From Paenibacillus sp. FSL R5-0345 (GTDB lineage: Bacteria; Bacillota; Bacilli; Paenibacillales; Paenibacillaceae), in assembly GCF_000758585.1 (NCBI RefSeq), contig NZ_CP009281.1, positions 4,650,001 through 4,714,000 on the forward strand: a stretch of DNA of 64,000 nucleotides. Direction: 5' to 3'. Positions 1-9,262 of the stretch are shown here, one piece after another. Numbering within the stretch: the first letter of the stretch is position 1; every line of letters begins with the position of its first letter. A program made the position numbers and the translations under genes. A model generated the notes under the pieces. That model did not search any database and was not told where the DNA came from. It saw nothing but the letters and a program-made list of their open reading frames with translations.

Positions 1-1613
1 ATACCAGAAGCCCCAAAGAATATTAGACCAACGAATGTAATGACGAAGATTCCAAATTGCCCGGACTCCTTCAACTGAAAATACTCACTTATTCTAGACT
101 TCGTAGAAAATACGAGCGCCTCTTGCCGATCATTTCCATACCAGGATTTCGTATGGTCCTTATTATATTTGGCTAAAGCCGCATTTAGCTCAGCATCTAT
201 ACCTGAAGTCTTTTTCCAATCCTTGAAACTTAGGAGTTGAAGACTCCCGATCGCATCCATATTCTCCGCTTTCAACGCTTTATAATCAACTTCGTTTACT
301 ATGACATGAAGACCATTCATGAGATTCGGCACAGGATTAAATATCATTTTTAATACGAGACCTTGTGAATGTAACGTATGGTTCCCGGTAGGAAGCTTCA
401 TATCGAAGGTCGGCATTTCCGGTCTTTGGTTCTTCCATTCTTCGCCTGGAGCAACTAAGGCAAGATTAAGAAAGTGACCATTCTCCACATGATAATCACT
501 GCCGATTAAAGTGTTGATGTTCTGGTCCAAAAACACTTTGAAATAGAACAAGTCAATATACTGCAGCTCTTGGTGTGACAGCAGCGGTGTAGCACCATGA
601 TCCGTGATTTCGTTGAGTGTCTCTGGTGGAATACTATTTTTTCCAAATCCTTCTGCATAGGCAATATCATAAGGGTTGTTTTTCACAGAAATATTCTCAG
701 CATCCCAGGTGATATAAAAGATAATACCGCTTAAGAAAATCGTGATGAAAACGAGGAAGGTGATGAGTGAAAGCACTATTTTGGAGCGCCCAAGGGTATA
801 ATTCAAATTGGAGCTAAACATCAAATGCTTATGGTAAGCTTTCGCTGATCTCGAAAAGATGAGTTTCATCCAGTCGCCAAGTCCTGACAGCAGCAAGTAG
901 ACACCCACCATACTTACTCCAAGGTTGGTTAACATCCTACGGGCATCATCAGGGTTGTACTGAGTGATCATATCAAAAACAGTGATCCCCAACAGTAAAC
1001 CTCCGATGACTGTGGTGATTTTACCATGTAGAAGGCTACGTTCTGCGGTCCTGGATTCTTTTAGAAGGCGTAGAATGTTGTATCTCAATGTTAATATTAA
1101 ATGGATTCCAATTACAACTATGTAAATCATCCCGAAGAATTTGATGGTATACAGATAACTATCCAGCGTTAGTGAAAACGCACTATCCCCTATATTAACA
1201 AACAACGAGATAATGAAGAAGAAAAGACCGGAGAAGACCGTCCCTGCACCTAAACCCGTAAGAATCGAAGCTAATGCAATCATGCTATTTTCAAAAAATA
1301 TGATTTTCCGGATATTGTGGCTCGTCATTCCTAGAACCATTAACAGCCCAAAGTCGCTTTTTCTAAATTTCAAAAAGGCCATTTGGGCATATACAATAAA
1401 AAGAACAGCAAAGACTCTCATAACCAAGAAAGGAGCATATAAATTACCGGACACCATCCCATTCACTTGATAGGGATCATTAAAATCAGGGTTCGTATAC
1501 AGGGAGTAAAAGGCGAAAAAGACCATGATCGTAAAGCTGCTGCATAGGAAAAATAACAAATACCTTCTAAGGTTGGCCTTGAAAATCTGAAAAGCCATTC
1601 TCCTAAAGGTCAT
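1..1613 (-). CDS. FtsX/BceB-type ABC transporter permease (partial, runs off left edge)
   Basis: A reading frame of 537 codons is open to the left edge, so the C-terminus is missing. It starts MTFRRMAFQIFKANLRRY, typical of BceB-like permeases. Hydrophobic segments lie near residues 18-40, 57-78, 110-130, 145-165, 195-240 and 287-305. A large soluble, probably extracytoplasmic, region then runs to about residue 515, and another membrane segment begins at the edge. A big external loop after several helices is the pattern of peptide-antibiotic sensing and detoxifying transporters. The ATG overlaps the end of the upstream ATPase gene by 11 bases, so the two are translationally coupled. The role in antimicrobial peptide resistance is inferred from the family; no two-component partner is in view. 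Confidence 0.85.
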   Translation of the reverse strand, partial: MTFRRMAFQIFKANLRRYLLFFLCSSFTIMVFFAFYSLYTNPDFNDPYQVNGMVSGNLYAPFLVMRVFAVLFIVYAQMAFLKFRKSDFGLLMVLGMTSHNIRKIIFFENSMIALASILTGLGAGTVFSGLFFFIISLFVNIGDSAFSLTLDSYLYTIKFFGMIYIVVIGIHLILTLRYNILRLLKESRTAERSLLHGKITTVIGGLLLGITVFDMITQYNPDDARRMLTNLGVSMVGVYLLLSGLGDWMKLIFSRSAKAYHKHLMFSSNLNYTLGRSKIVLSLITFLVFITIFLSGIIFYITWDAENISVKNNPYDIAYAEGFGKNSIPPETLNEITDHGATPLLSHQELQYIDLFYFKVFLDQNINTLIGSDYHVENGHFLNLALVAPGEEWKNQRPEMPTFDMKLPTGNHTLHSQGLVLKMIFNPVPNLMNGLHVIVNEVDYKALKAENMDAIGSLQLLSFKDWKKTSGIDAELNAALAKYNKDHTKSWYGNDRQEALVFSTKSRISEYFQLKESGQFGIFVITFVGLIFFGASG

Positions 1614-2370
1614 CTTCCCCCCCTCCAATGCAGACCAGACTCTCCAGAATCCTATCGAAAAAAGCTCTCCGCTCTTTATCTCCTCTAGTAATCTCTAATA
1701 GAGTCTTCCCATCCTTGATAAAAAGCACGCGATTACAATAGCTGGCCGCAAAAGGATCATGCGTGACCATCACAATCGTCGCTCCTTTCATAGCATTCAG
1801 CTTGGCGAAGGTCTTCATCACTATACTTGAGGATTTGGAATCCAAATTCCCCGTTGGCTCGTCCGCAAAAATCACCTCCGGATCATTAATAATCGCTCTG
1901 CTAATCGCCGCTCGCTGCTGCTGTCCTCCTGAAACCATATACGGATATTTATCCTTCACCTCGCCCAGATCAAAGAGTACTATCGCCTCATCTGTCTTGG
2001 TATTGATGTCGTCTACCTCTTGGTCATCCAGCACCATGGGCACCATTACATTTTCCCGTAGGGTCAGGCTATCAAGCAGATTATAATCTTGAAAAACGAA
2101 CCCCATTCGCTGCCGACGAAACAGTGCAAGCTCGTTCTTAGACATCTCACTTATACTAGTCTCTGCAATCCGTACTACCCCACTATACTCCGTGTCGATT
2201 CCGCTAAGGATGTTCAGCAGTGTCGTTTTACCGCTTCCCGAAGGTCCCATAATCGCTACAAACTCGCCGCTATCCACACTCAGACTTATCCCGTTTAGCG
2301 CCCGAAATACATTTGTTTTGCCCTTGCCTTTATATTCTTTTGAGAGATTCTCTACTTCTAGGATGGCCAT
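1603..2370 (-). CDS. ABC transporter ATP-binding protein (BceA/MacB-like)
   Basis: A 255-residue ATPase powering the overlapping FtsX-type permease. Walker A is GPSGSGKT at 42-49, the Q-loop is FVFQDYN near 91-97, the signature is SGGQQQR at 147-153, Walker B is VIFADEP at 166-172 and the H-loop lies in MVTHDP. The family couples ATP hydrolysis to mechanotransmission through FtsX-type permeases; BceA-like members serve peptide antibiotic resistance. The ATG at 2370 has an AAGGTG element about 10 bases upstream. The C-terminal 30 residues extend a little beyond the usual end. The substrate cannot be told from sequence. Confidence 0.92.
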   Translation of the reverse strand: MAILEVENLSKEYKGKGKTNVFRALNGISLSVDSGEFVAIMGPSGSGKTTLLNILSGIDTEYSGVVRIAETSISEMSKNELALFRRQRMGFVFQDYNLLDSLTLRENVMVPMVLDDQEVDDINTKTDEAIVLFDLGEVKDKYPYMVSGGQQQRAAISRAIINDPEVIFADEPTGNLDSKSSSIVMKTFAKLNAMKGATIVMVTHDPFAASYCNRVLFIKDGKTLLEITRGDKERRAFFDRILESLVCIGGGEDDL

Positions 2371-2568
2371 GCTTGCTCACACCTTCCCCTTCATAGCTCG
2401 GAGTGATTAACATTAAATGGAATTATTGCATTTCTGCTAATAATATAAAGGTTAGTGGTGCGTTCGGTTGTTAGATTGCTCACAGAGGTTTGGGTTATTT
2501 TTATAAAGCAGAGATTAAGAGGGCATCACCGATATAACGTAGAAATAACAAAAAGACTGTAACATTAC

Positions 2569-2597
2569 AAAAAGAGCCTCCAAAGGAGACCCTTTTC
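2569..2597 (-). terminator. Rho-independent terminator after the CheB-like gene
   Basis: On the minus strand AAAAGGGTCTCC and GGAGGCTCTTTT pair (with two G-U pairs) around a TTT loop and run into a T-tract, just past the stop of the CheB-like gene. Confidence 0.75.
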
Positions 2598-2605
2598 ATT
2601 CTAAT

Positions 2606-3685
2606 CTAACGCTGTAGCTCCCCCGTAACCTCCATAACCTTCGAAGCTAACAAGTGCGAAGGAACCTCATCATCCACGCACCCGAGCGCCATTGCCGCTT
2701 CAGCCATTTCATTTATAATAGAAGTCTCTTGCGATTCTACCAATGTAGATTGGGCGCCAGCTTGTTTGGCGTTTAGCATTCCTCTCGACCCATCGTTACC
2801 CCTTCCGGTCATCAAAATCAAATGCTGCTTCAAGCTTTTTAATCCTGAGATCGAATCGAACAACACATCCACGGACGGACGGTGCCCGTTCACCGGAGCT
2901 TTCCTGTGTAGTTTGATTCTATATGCTTGCCCTTGTTGAACTACGGTCATATGACAATTACCAGGTGCGATATAGGCTGTTCCGCCGCGCACCAACTGAT
3001 CATTCTTCGCCTCAACCACCTGTACACTTGAGAACCGCTTCAATCGTTCTGCCAATACCTTCGTGTACTTGGGCGGCATATGTTGAACGATTAACAAGGG
3101 GTATGGGAAGTTCGCCGGGAGTGAGCTAATTACGATTTCAAGCGCCTTCGGTCCACCTACTCCACACCCTATGGCGATAATTTGATCGAATTCTTCTATA
3201 CACTCAGTTTTAGAATTGTCTTCTGCCTGTTGTCCTGTAATCACTTTGGAAACAGTTATATTGTTAAGGATAAGGGTTCGCAATGGAATTTGAGCAGCAT
3301 GTTTAATTTTGAATATGAGCTCGTCTTTTATATGGGATAAATCAAGTCCATATAACTGAGTTGGCTTGGATATAAAATCTACGGCTCCATTCTGTAGACC
3401 TGTGATGGTTGCTATTATTCCATCCTTTGATCCTGAGCTTAGGATTAGGATAGGGGTTGGACGCTGTGACATAATACTAGAGAGTGCTACTAAACTATTC
3501 AATTCCGGCACTTCTATATCAATCGTCACGACATCAGGCCTGAGTTCTTGAACCATACTAACCGCTTCGGATGCATTACGAGCTGCTCCAATAACCTCGA
3601 TAATTGAATCCTCCGTAATTAGGTTCGAGATCTGTTTCCGCATCATTACTGAAGTAGCTATAACGAGCACCTTTATCTTTTGCAC
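2606..3685 (-). CDS. CheB-like protein with degenerate receiver and catalytic site
   Basis: A protein of about 359 residues with a response-regulator receiver (1-120) and a CheB methylesterase domain (about 168-355). The usual receiver acidic pair is replaced by Ala10-Thr11 (VLVIATS instead of VLVVDDS), while Asp56 and Lys107 remain. In the esterase domain the IGASTGGP motif reads IGCGVGGP, so the nucleophilic serine is Gly175. His202 (VQHMPP) and Asp298 (GRGNDG) of the triad are kept. Methylesterase or deamidase activity is therefore doubtful; a binding or regulatory role is possible. I chose the GTG at 3685 because AGGAGAGGAG lies just upstream; an in-frame ATG at 3718 has no ribosome binding site. 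It follows the chemoreceptor gene by 41 bases and is probably cotranscribed. Confidence 0.85.
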   Translation of the reverse strand: MQKIKVLVIATSVMMRKQISNLITEDSIIEVIGAARNASEAVSMVQELRPDVVTIDIEVPELNSLVALSSIMSQRPTPILILSSGSKDGIIATITGLQNGAVDFISKPTQLYGLDLSHIKDELIFKIKHAAQIPLRTLILNNITVSKVITGQQAEDNSKTECIEEFDQIIAIGCGVGGPKALEIVISSLPANFPYPLLIVQHMPPKYTKVLAERLKRFSSVQVVEAKNDQLVRGGTAYIAPGNCHMTVVQQGQAYRIKLHRKAPVNGHRPSVDVLFDSISGLKSLKQHLILMTGRGNDGSRGMLNAKQAGAQSTLVESQETSIINEMAEAAMALGCVDDEVPSHLLASKVMEVTGELQR

Positions 3686-3726
3686 TACTTCTCCTCTCCT
3701 ATCAATGATGATCCCCATGACACTGT

Positions 3727-5325
3727 TTACTTCACTTTAAAAATAGATACGAGTGCATTTAGTTCCTCCGCAAGCTGTGCTAATGCATTAGCCGTTGTTG
3801 CCGTTTCACTGCTGCTTGCCGCCATTTCTTCTGTTGCTGCCGATATACTCTCGATCGAGTACAGCACCTCTGATGACTGCGCGGCCTGCTCTTCACTGGC
3901 AGCAGCGATTTCTGTTACTTTATGAGCGGTATCGTTCACCATAGAGATAATATGATCAAAGGCTTCCCCATTTTTTTGTGAAAAAGCTACGCCTTCAACT
4001 ACCGCATTCACACTTTGGTGTGTATTCTTCTGCATTTCTTTAATGATGTTCGTGACTTGTTTCGTAGCCTCACTGCTCCGCTCTGCTAGCTTTCTTACTT
4101 CATTCGCCACAACGGCAAAACCTCGACCCTGTTCACCCGCACGAGCGGCTTCTATAGCTGCGTTTAGCGCCAGAAGATTTGTCTGTTTTGCAATATCATC
4201 AATGACTGCAATAATCTCTCCAATTCTATCGGAGTCTTCCTCTAATCTAGACATTTGATTATTTAGCACAGTCATTCCTTGTATAGAGTTCGTAACGACG
4301 AGACCACCGTCCTGAGCGATACGCATGGTTTGATCTGACAGCTCAGAGGCATGCTCTGCACTCTGGGCTACTGAATTTATTGCATCAGACAATTCCCGGA
4401 ACAACTCATTCATCGTTTGTGCTGCAGTGGCTTGACTCATACTGCCGCTAGCCACTTCCTCTGTACTGGCTGATATCTGCTGCGCAGCCGCCGAGACACT
4501 TTCTGCAGAGGACAAAATCCCCCCCACAGTTCGCCTTAAGTTCAGAACCATTTCATTCACAGAATTCGCGAGTTTTCCGATCTCATCCTTGGAATTTAGA
4601 TTCGAAGTTTCGCTTAAGTCCCCATTAGCTACTTTACCTAGCAGGCGCATCACTTGATTTAGAGGCCGTGCTATGATTTGCGAGATTAGATAGCCAAAAC
4701 CCACGCTGATCAGAAGTGCAATAATCGTAACACTAAAGGTAATTAACCGAGAGGATTGATATAGTTTATTAGCACTATCACTGGATCCCTGCGCCTGCTT
4801 CATATTGATGTCAATTAAACCTTGCAGGAAATCCGTCATCTCTGTAGTAGCCAGCTGTAAATCTCCTGTTAGCAAATAATTCGTATACTCTTCATTACTG
4901 ATATTGGTTTTATCCACTTCGATCGCGTGATCCACGCTGGTAATATAGCGTTGCCAGATCTCGGGATAAGTCTTCATCTTCTTTAACTCTTCTTCTCTCA
5001 ATTTTGTCTTACTATACTTACTCATGATGCCTTCAATGCTTTGGACGTTCTTATGTATTTTATCTTGATACTCTTTTTTCTTCACCTCGGTTTTGGCCAT
5101 CGTATTAATATCTCGGATATTTATTCTATTTGTTAAAAAAAGCTCATTCGCTTCACCGAGATAGGCAATCGGTGTTAAGCGATTATTATACATATCCTCG
5201 ATGGACTCATCCATCTTACTCAAATTGCTTATTCCATAGAATCCTACAAAGCATAAAATGACTGATACCAACACAAATGCTGAGATTAGCTTTACCGCTG
5301 TCCTCAAATTATAAAACCATTTCAC
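3727..5325 (-). CDS. Methyl-accepting chemotaxis protein (4HB-type sensor)
   Basis: A transmembrane chemoreceptor of about 532 residues. TM1 is at about 12-33, then a helical extracytoplasmic domain resembling 4HB_MCP to about 180, TM2 near 185-207, a HAMP domain and a signalling hairpin whose tip contains DDIAKQTNLLALNAAIEAAR. The family senses ligands and controls CheA through CheW. The start is set at the GTG of MKWFYNLRT because GAGGTG lies 7 bases upstream and this N-terminus is usual for the family; an in-frame TTG at 5352 is less likely. Apart from the degenerate CheB-like gene downstream, no other chemotaxis gene is near, so it presumably works with a chemotaxis array encoded elsewhere. 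Confidence 0.93.
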   Translation of the reverse strand: MKWFYNLRTAVKLISAFVLVSVILCFVGFYGISNLSKMDESIEDMYNNRLTPIAYLGEANELFLTNRINIRDINTMAKTEVKKKEYQDKIHKNVQSIEGIMSKYSKTKLREEELKKMKTYPEIWQRYITSVDHAIEVDKTNISNEEYTNYLLTGDLQLATTEMTDFLQGLIDINMKQAQGSSDSANKLYQSSRLITFSVTIIALLISVGFGYLISQIIARPLNQVMRLLGKVANGDLSETSNLNSKDEIGKLANSVNEMVLNLRRTVGGILSSAESVSAAAQQISASTEEVASGSMSQATAAQTMNELFRELSDAINSVAQSAEHASELSDQTMRIAQDGGLVVTNSIQGMTVLNNQMSRLEEDSDRIGEIIAVIDDIAKQTNLLALNAAIEAARAGEQGRGFAVVANEVRKLAERSSEATKQVTNIIKEMQKNTHQSVNAVVEGVAFSQKNGEAFDHIISMVNDTAHKVTEIAAASEEQAAQSSEVLYSIESISAATEEMAASSSETATTANALAQLAEELNALVSIFKVK

Positions 5326-5359
5326 CCTTCTGCACCTCATTACGTTAGTCAATTTTTAG

Positions 5360-5398
5360 TAATTCTTAGGAACTATTTCATCATAAACTGTAAGCAGA
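5360..5398 (-). promoter_or_regulatory. Possible sigma-A promoter of the MCP/CheB-like pair
   Basis: Reading leftwards after the hairpin at 5411-5456, TTACCA is followed 16 bases later by TATGAT. It is the only reasonable -35/-10 pair between the upstream terminators and the MCP start. Inferred by eye. Confidence 0.3.
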
Positions 5399-5410
5399 AT
5401 ATGGTAACCG

Positions 5411-5456
5411 AAAAAAATTGGCGTGACCGCGCAAAATTATTGCGCACCCCCGCCAA
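5411..5456 (-). terminator. Second hairpin with T-tract, tandem terminator
   Basis: A two-tier hairpin: outer arms TTGGCG/CGCCAA, inner arms TGCGCA-like GCGCAA/TTGCGC, followed on the minus strand by seven T. It lies just downstream of the main terminator of the kinase/regulator operon and upstream of the MCP promoter. It probably acts as a backup terminator insulating the MCP unit. Confidence 0.5.
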
Positions 5457-5463
5457 GAAGCGA

Positions 5464-5505
5464 AAAACAAAAAAATCCCGTCTCACCATCCAGTGATCGG
5501 GATTT
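5464..5505 (-). terminator. Rho-independent terminator of the kinase/regulator operon
   Basis: The minus-strand arms AAATCCCG and CGGGATTT, extended by TCAC/GTGA, are followed by a run of seven T. It lies 26 bases past the response regulator stop. Confidence 0.85.
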
Positions 5506-5530
5506 CAATCTATGAGATTGTTACGTATTT

Positions 5531-6193
5531 TCACAATGAATTAGTAAAATCTGAGTCCTTCAATATTCCTAACCGTTTAGCTTTTATAGCCGCTTCAATT
5601 CTAGATTTCACATTTAGCTTTTGGAACAAATTCGTTAAACTATATTCGAGCGATCGCTGACTCATCAGCACAATCTCCGCTATTTCTTTATTACTTTTTC
5701 CTTTTGCAATTTCCGTTAGCATTTCATGTTCCCTTTTGCTAATCTTGGAGACTGCTTGTTCATCATTAATTTCTAATCCTTTTGGAGGTACTTTTCTTAG
5801 CTGCTTGACTAAGGTTCGCGGTAGAATGACTTCACCTCTTAATGCACAGCGTACCGCTGTAATTAACTGCTCTCTATTCGTCGTTTTTGAGATAAACCCA
5901 AATATCCCCGATTCGATCATCAGGTTAAATTTGTTGGTAAATTCATATCCGGTATAGATTAAGATAATCGCATCCGCGTTCATGGTTAATACTTGCTTCG
6001 CCAAATCAATCCCATTCACATCTGCGATATGAAGATCAAATAACATTACATCAAAAGAATGACTACTCACCATTTCAAGCACCTCATGAGCTGAAATGGC
6101 TAGAGTAACCTTCATATCTCCTTCTTGCTCTAATATCATTCTTGTCCCTTCCATAACTGATGGATGGTCATCCACTAACAATATTTGAATCAT
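5531..6193 (-). CDS. NarL/LuxR-type response regulator
   Basis: A 220-residue DNA-binding response regulator. The receiver has Asp8-Asp9, phosphoacceptor Asp53, Thr81 and Lys103 all intact. A LuxR/GerE-type helix-turn-helix occupies about 150-210 (ISKREHEMLTEIAKGKSNKE). ComA, DegU and LiaR belong to this class. It lies 38 bases after the histidine kinase gene, so the two form one two-component operon. The target genes are unknown. Its resemblance to ComA is only at family level. Confidence 0.92.
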   Translation of the reverse strand: MIQILLVDDHPSVMEGTRMILEQEGDMKVTLAISAHEVLEMVSSHSFDVMLFDLHIADVNGIDLAKQVLTMNADAIILIYTGYEFTNKFNLMIESGIFGFISKTTNREQLITAVRCALRGEVILPRTLVKQLRKVPPKGLEINDEQAVSKISKREHEMLTEIAKGKSNKEIAEIVLMSQRSLEYSLTNLFQKLNVKSRIEAAIKAKRLGILKDSDFTNSL

Positions 6194-6231
6194 GCCTATG
6201 ATTACCCCTCTTTAATTGTTATACCGCATGA

Positions 6232-9165
6232 TTAATCTGCAGGTATAGATATATAGACTGCTAATCCTTTTTTCTCTGGCGAGTGGAATGCTATCGTCCC
6301 ATCCATACTCCGAACCCTTTCCTTCATTCCATAAATACCCATACTTGTAAGCGAGTCCTCTCCTAATAGATTCATTCCAATTCCGTTATCTTTATAATTC
6401 AAATGAATATGATTGTCTTCACTAGCTAAGGTAATGTGGACTTCAGTCGCAAAAGAGTGCTTCGCTGCATTCGCTAAAAGCTCTTGCACAATACGGTACA
6501 AACCTATAAGCACTTCATCATCCAACTTATGTGTAAATGCTTCAACCTCGAAATAAATCTGGTAGTTGGTACGCAGCTGCGTAAATTCAAACAACGTCTC
6601 CAGCGAGGAGATAAGACCTTCATTGATTAATGCAGGAGGTCTGAGCTCGTTACAAATAATCCGCAGTTGATAGATAACATCCAGTAAGCCTTCAGCTATC
6701 TGTTCTAGCTGTTCTCTAAACTCCCCATTGATGGACTTTTCACCTAAGAGAAGATCCAGCTTACGATACCAGATAATTTGTTCTTGAAGCGCTGAGTCGT
6801 GTAAATCCTGAGCAAGACGTTTTCGCTCATTCTCGGATAAATTAAACATAAAGCGGAGAAGCCAAGTAGGAGCCACATGCTTGGAAGCCGCTAGCTCAAG
6901 GTCTTTCGTTAAATCTTCGATAAGCAAAAAATGATCAAAGAGAACACTGACATAACGGGTAATGGTCTCCAGCCACACACGAATAGAACTGATTTCCAAT
7001 AAAACCGTCTTCTCGTTAATCGATAGTAAGTAGCTTTTTCCTCGGGACTCCCCTATCTTGAGTGAATACCCTTGCTCAGTCTCAATAATTTCACATAATT
7101 TATCACTGTTAGATTCAACTTCGATAAAATGTATATTGGTTATCTGCAGAGTGTCTCTGACCTCTCTAAGCAACCGCTGTTCCATATGGCTAATCTTCAT
7201 GACACCAAAAAGGTCTTGGGAGAACTGATCCAGACTCGTTTGCAAGTGAAAATACCGTTCCTCACTCTCACGAATAATCTGCTCTGTATGTTCTCTGTCT
7301 TCATCTGCTTTTTTGCGATCACTTATATCCCTAAATATCGAGATACATGCGACCTTTCCTTTGTGCACAATGGAGCTAGCTGTTACCTCTACATCGATAA
7401 TCGTTCCATCTGAACGTACAACCTTTTGTTCAATTGGTGCTAGGATTCTATAGGGCTCTTTATAGATTTCACGCATTCGTTCTTTTGCCAGCGACAGAAA
7501 TTCCGGATGTGCCCAATTGAAAATATTTTTACCGATCAATTGACTCTCATCGTAAACACCAAATAATCCAAGACAAGAAAAGTTCACATACACAAACTTA
7601 TAATCGCTATGGAGAACGACCGCTTCAGGCGACATCTTGATCAGCTGCTGATTTAGTTCCTCGCTTTCCCTTAGTTCTTTTTCCATTTGAACTCTCTTCG
7701 TAATGTCTCTCGCAACTATCACAATGTTCATTACATCTCCATCCTCACCTAGAACGGGAGTAGCAATACATTCTAAATTTAGGATATAACCTTTTGAATG
7801 AATAAAACGATTGTAAAACATCTTGCTTGCTTTTGTCCGAAAAATATTTGAAATCTGTTCTCGCAAGCCTTCTTGCTCATCAGGATGGATATACTCAAGT
7901 ATGGTAGTGCCCTTGATTAAGCCTACAGGAATACCGATCAGGGTCTCACAGGAGGGGGAGGCTAAAATGAAATTACCTTTTTGATCCAGGACCCCCATCA
8001 TATCCTTCATATTATTAATAATAAGTCTATACTCTGCTTCACGCTGCGCCAACTTGTGTTCTACTTCTACAGCTGATGTTATCTCTCTAGCAACCACAAA
8101 AACACCAATAATACGACTATTCACATAAATCGGGATATTTTTCATAGACCAGTGGCTCACTGATCCATCCTTACGGGAAGAGGACACAACATAATGCTGA
8201 GCAGATCCCCGTACTGTTCTTTCAAAATAATCTAACATCCTCGGTATATTCTCTGCTCCAAATAGATTCATGATGGACAAATTCTCTCCAACCATACTTA
8301 TAGATTCTCCAGTAATTTGCTCTGCCGTAGAATTGATTGCCAAAATATTACCTTGCAGATTCACCTCACATACGACGTCTGAGTTATAGTCAAATAAGGA
8401 CTTATAACGCTGTTCACTTTTGAGCAAAGCCTCTTTCATCAACTTTCTTTCAGTGATATCTGCCAAGATCCCGTCAAGCCGAACTACCGTATGGAATTCA
8501 TCCAGACTGGGTATGATTCTGACCTGTATCCATCGAGGCTCTCCACTTGCGTGGATAATACGATATTCACTAAGCTTTGGAATCCCCTGCCGAGCCGTTG
8601 TTAGGATCTCTTGAATCGAGGGGGTTTCTTCTTTATGAGCAATACGGAACCAAAAATCATCTTCTTTCGCCTGTTCAACGGAATAACCGGTGATATTAAG
8701 GACGGCATCCGATATAAACAATACTTTCTTAGTTACATAATCATAAGACCAAATCGCCACGTCAAGATTAGAGAACATCTGATGATACAAAGAATATGAG
8801 CTTTCCAACTGTATTTGCGCTGTTTTTTGTTCAGTAATGTCCAGCATAACTCCATCTATTCGGTAGACCTTGTTCTCTTTATTTAGAATTGGCGTACCGA
8901 TAAATTGAACCCACTTTAGTCCTTCAGTAGGTAGTTGCATCCGATACTCAAGACTACTGATATGACCAGCAGTTAATCTTTGCATGTAAGCATCATATCG
9001 ATCAAGATCCACTGCATACACAAATTCCCGCAAAAAATCAGGGCTGCGTGGTATAGTCTTCCCTGTACAACCAACCCATTCCTCTAAAATATTCGACATC
9101 GTCAACAGATTTTCTTCCATATCCATAGACCATGTGACCACATTCTCCTCGCCGAGTGAATGCAT
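6232..9165 (-). CDS. Multi-PAS soluble sensor histidine kinase (HisKA_3 type)
   Basis: A kinase of 977 residues without a convincing membrane segment, so probably cytosolic. Five consecutive PAS/PAC-like units can be followed at about 8-114, 115-240, 241-366, 367-490 and 491-615, each ending in a DIT or DIS element. A poorly conserved linker, perhaps GAF-like, follows to about 760. The phosphoacceptor is His789 in ERKRLAQDLHDS (HisKA_3). The HATPase_c domain is at about 880-977 with N-box ELLANAAKHS and DNGIGM. Such kinases (ComP, DegS, NarX class) phosphorylate LuxR-type regulators such as the one encoded next. Ligands are unknown; several PAS domains suggest integration of redox or small-molecule signals. 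Confidence 0.92.
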   Translation of the reverse strand: MHSLGEENVVTWSMDMEENLLTMSNILEEWVGCTGKTIPRSPDFLREFVYAVDLDRYDAYMQRLTAGHISSLEYRMQLPTEGLKWVQFIGTPILNKENKVYRIDGVMLDITEQKTAQIQLESSYSLYHQMFSNLDVAIWSYDYVTKKVLFISDAVLNITGYSVEQAKEDDFWFRIAHKEETPSIQEILTTARQGIPKLSEYRIIHASGEPRWIQVRIIPSLDEFHTVVRLDGILADITERKLMKEALLKSEQRYKSLFDYNSDVVCEVNLQGNILAINSTAEQITGESISMVGENLSIMNLFGAENIPRMLDYFERTVRGSAQHYVVSSSRKDGSVSHWSMKNIPIYVNSRIIGVFVVAREITSAVEVEHKLAQREAEYRLIINNMKDMMGVLDQKGNFILASPSCETLIGIPVGLIKGTTILEYIHPDEQEGLREQISNIFRTKASKMFYNRFIHSKGYILNLECIATPVLGEDGDVMNIVIVARDITKRVQMEKELRESEELNQQLIKMSPEAVVLHSDYKFVYVNFSCLGLFGVYDESQLIGKNIFNWAHPEFLSLAKERMREIYKEPYRILAPIEQKVVRSDGTIIDVEVTASSIVHKGKVACISIFRDISDRKKADEDREHTEQIIRESEERYFHLQTSLDQFSQDLFGVMKISHMEQRLLREVRDTLQITNIHFIEVESNSDKLCEIIETEQGYSLKIGESRGKSYLLSINEKTVLLEISSIRVWLETITRYVSVLFDHFLLIEDLTKDLELAASKHVAPTWLLRFMFNLSENERKRLAQDLHDSALQEQIIWYRKLDLLLGEKSINGEFREQLEQIAEGLLDVIYQLRIICNELRPPALINEGLISSLETLFEFTQLRTNYQIYFEVEAFTHKLDDEVLIGLYRIVQELLANAAKHSFATEVHITLASEDNHIHLNYKDNGIGMNLLGEDSLTSMGIYGMKERVRSMDGTIAFHSPEKKGLAVYISIPAD

Positions 9166-9183
9166 GTTGAGATCATCTCCACA

Positions 9184-9215
9184 TAAAAAGCCCCCCCTTT
9201 TCGGGGCGGCTTTTT
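9184..9215 (-). terminator. Rho-independent terminator of the spoIIA operon
   Basis: AAAAAGCC and GGCTTTTT arms with an inner CCCC/GGGG stem around a TTTTC loop lie between the sigF stop and the kinase start. A/T runs on both sides allow function on either strand; sigF is the obvious user. Confidence 0.85.
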
Positions 9216-9262
9216 GTTCTAATTCGCTATTTTACAAGCGTCATTACATGAATAACTTTATC

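Noticed and set aside
5411..5456. Structured leader upstream of the MCP gene as a cyclic-di-GMP riboswitch
   Set aside because: Only one two-tier hairpin with a T-tract is present; the conserved GEMM core elements are not seen. A second terminator explains it better.
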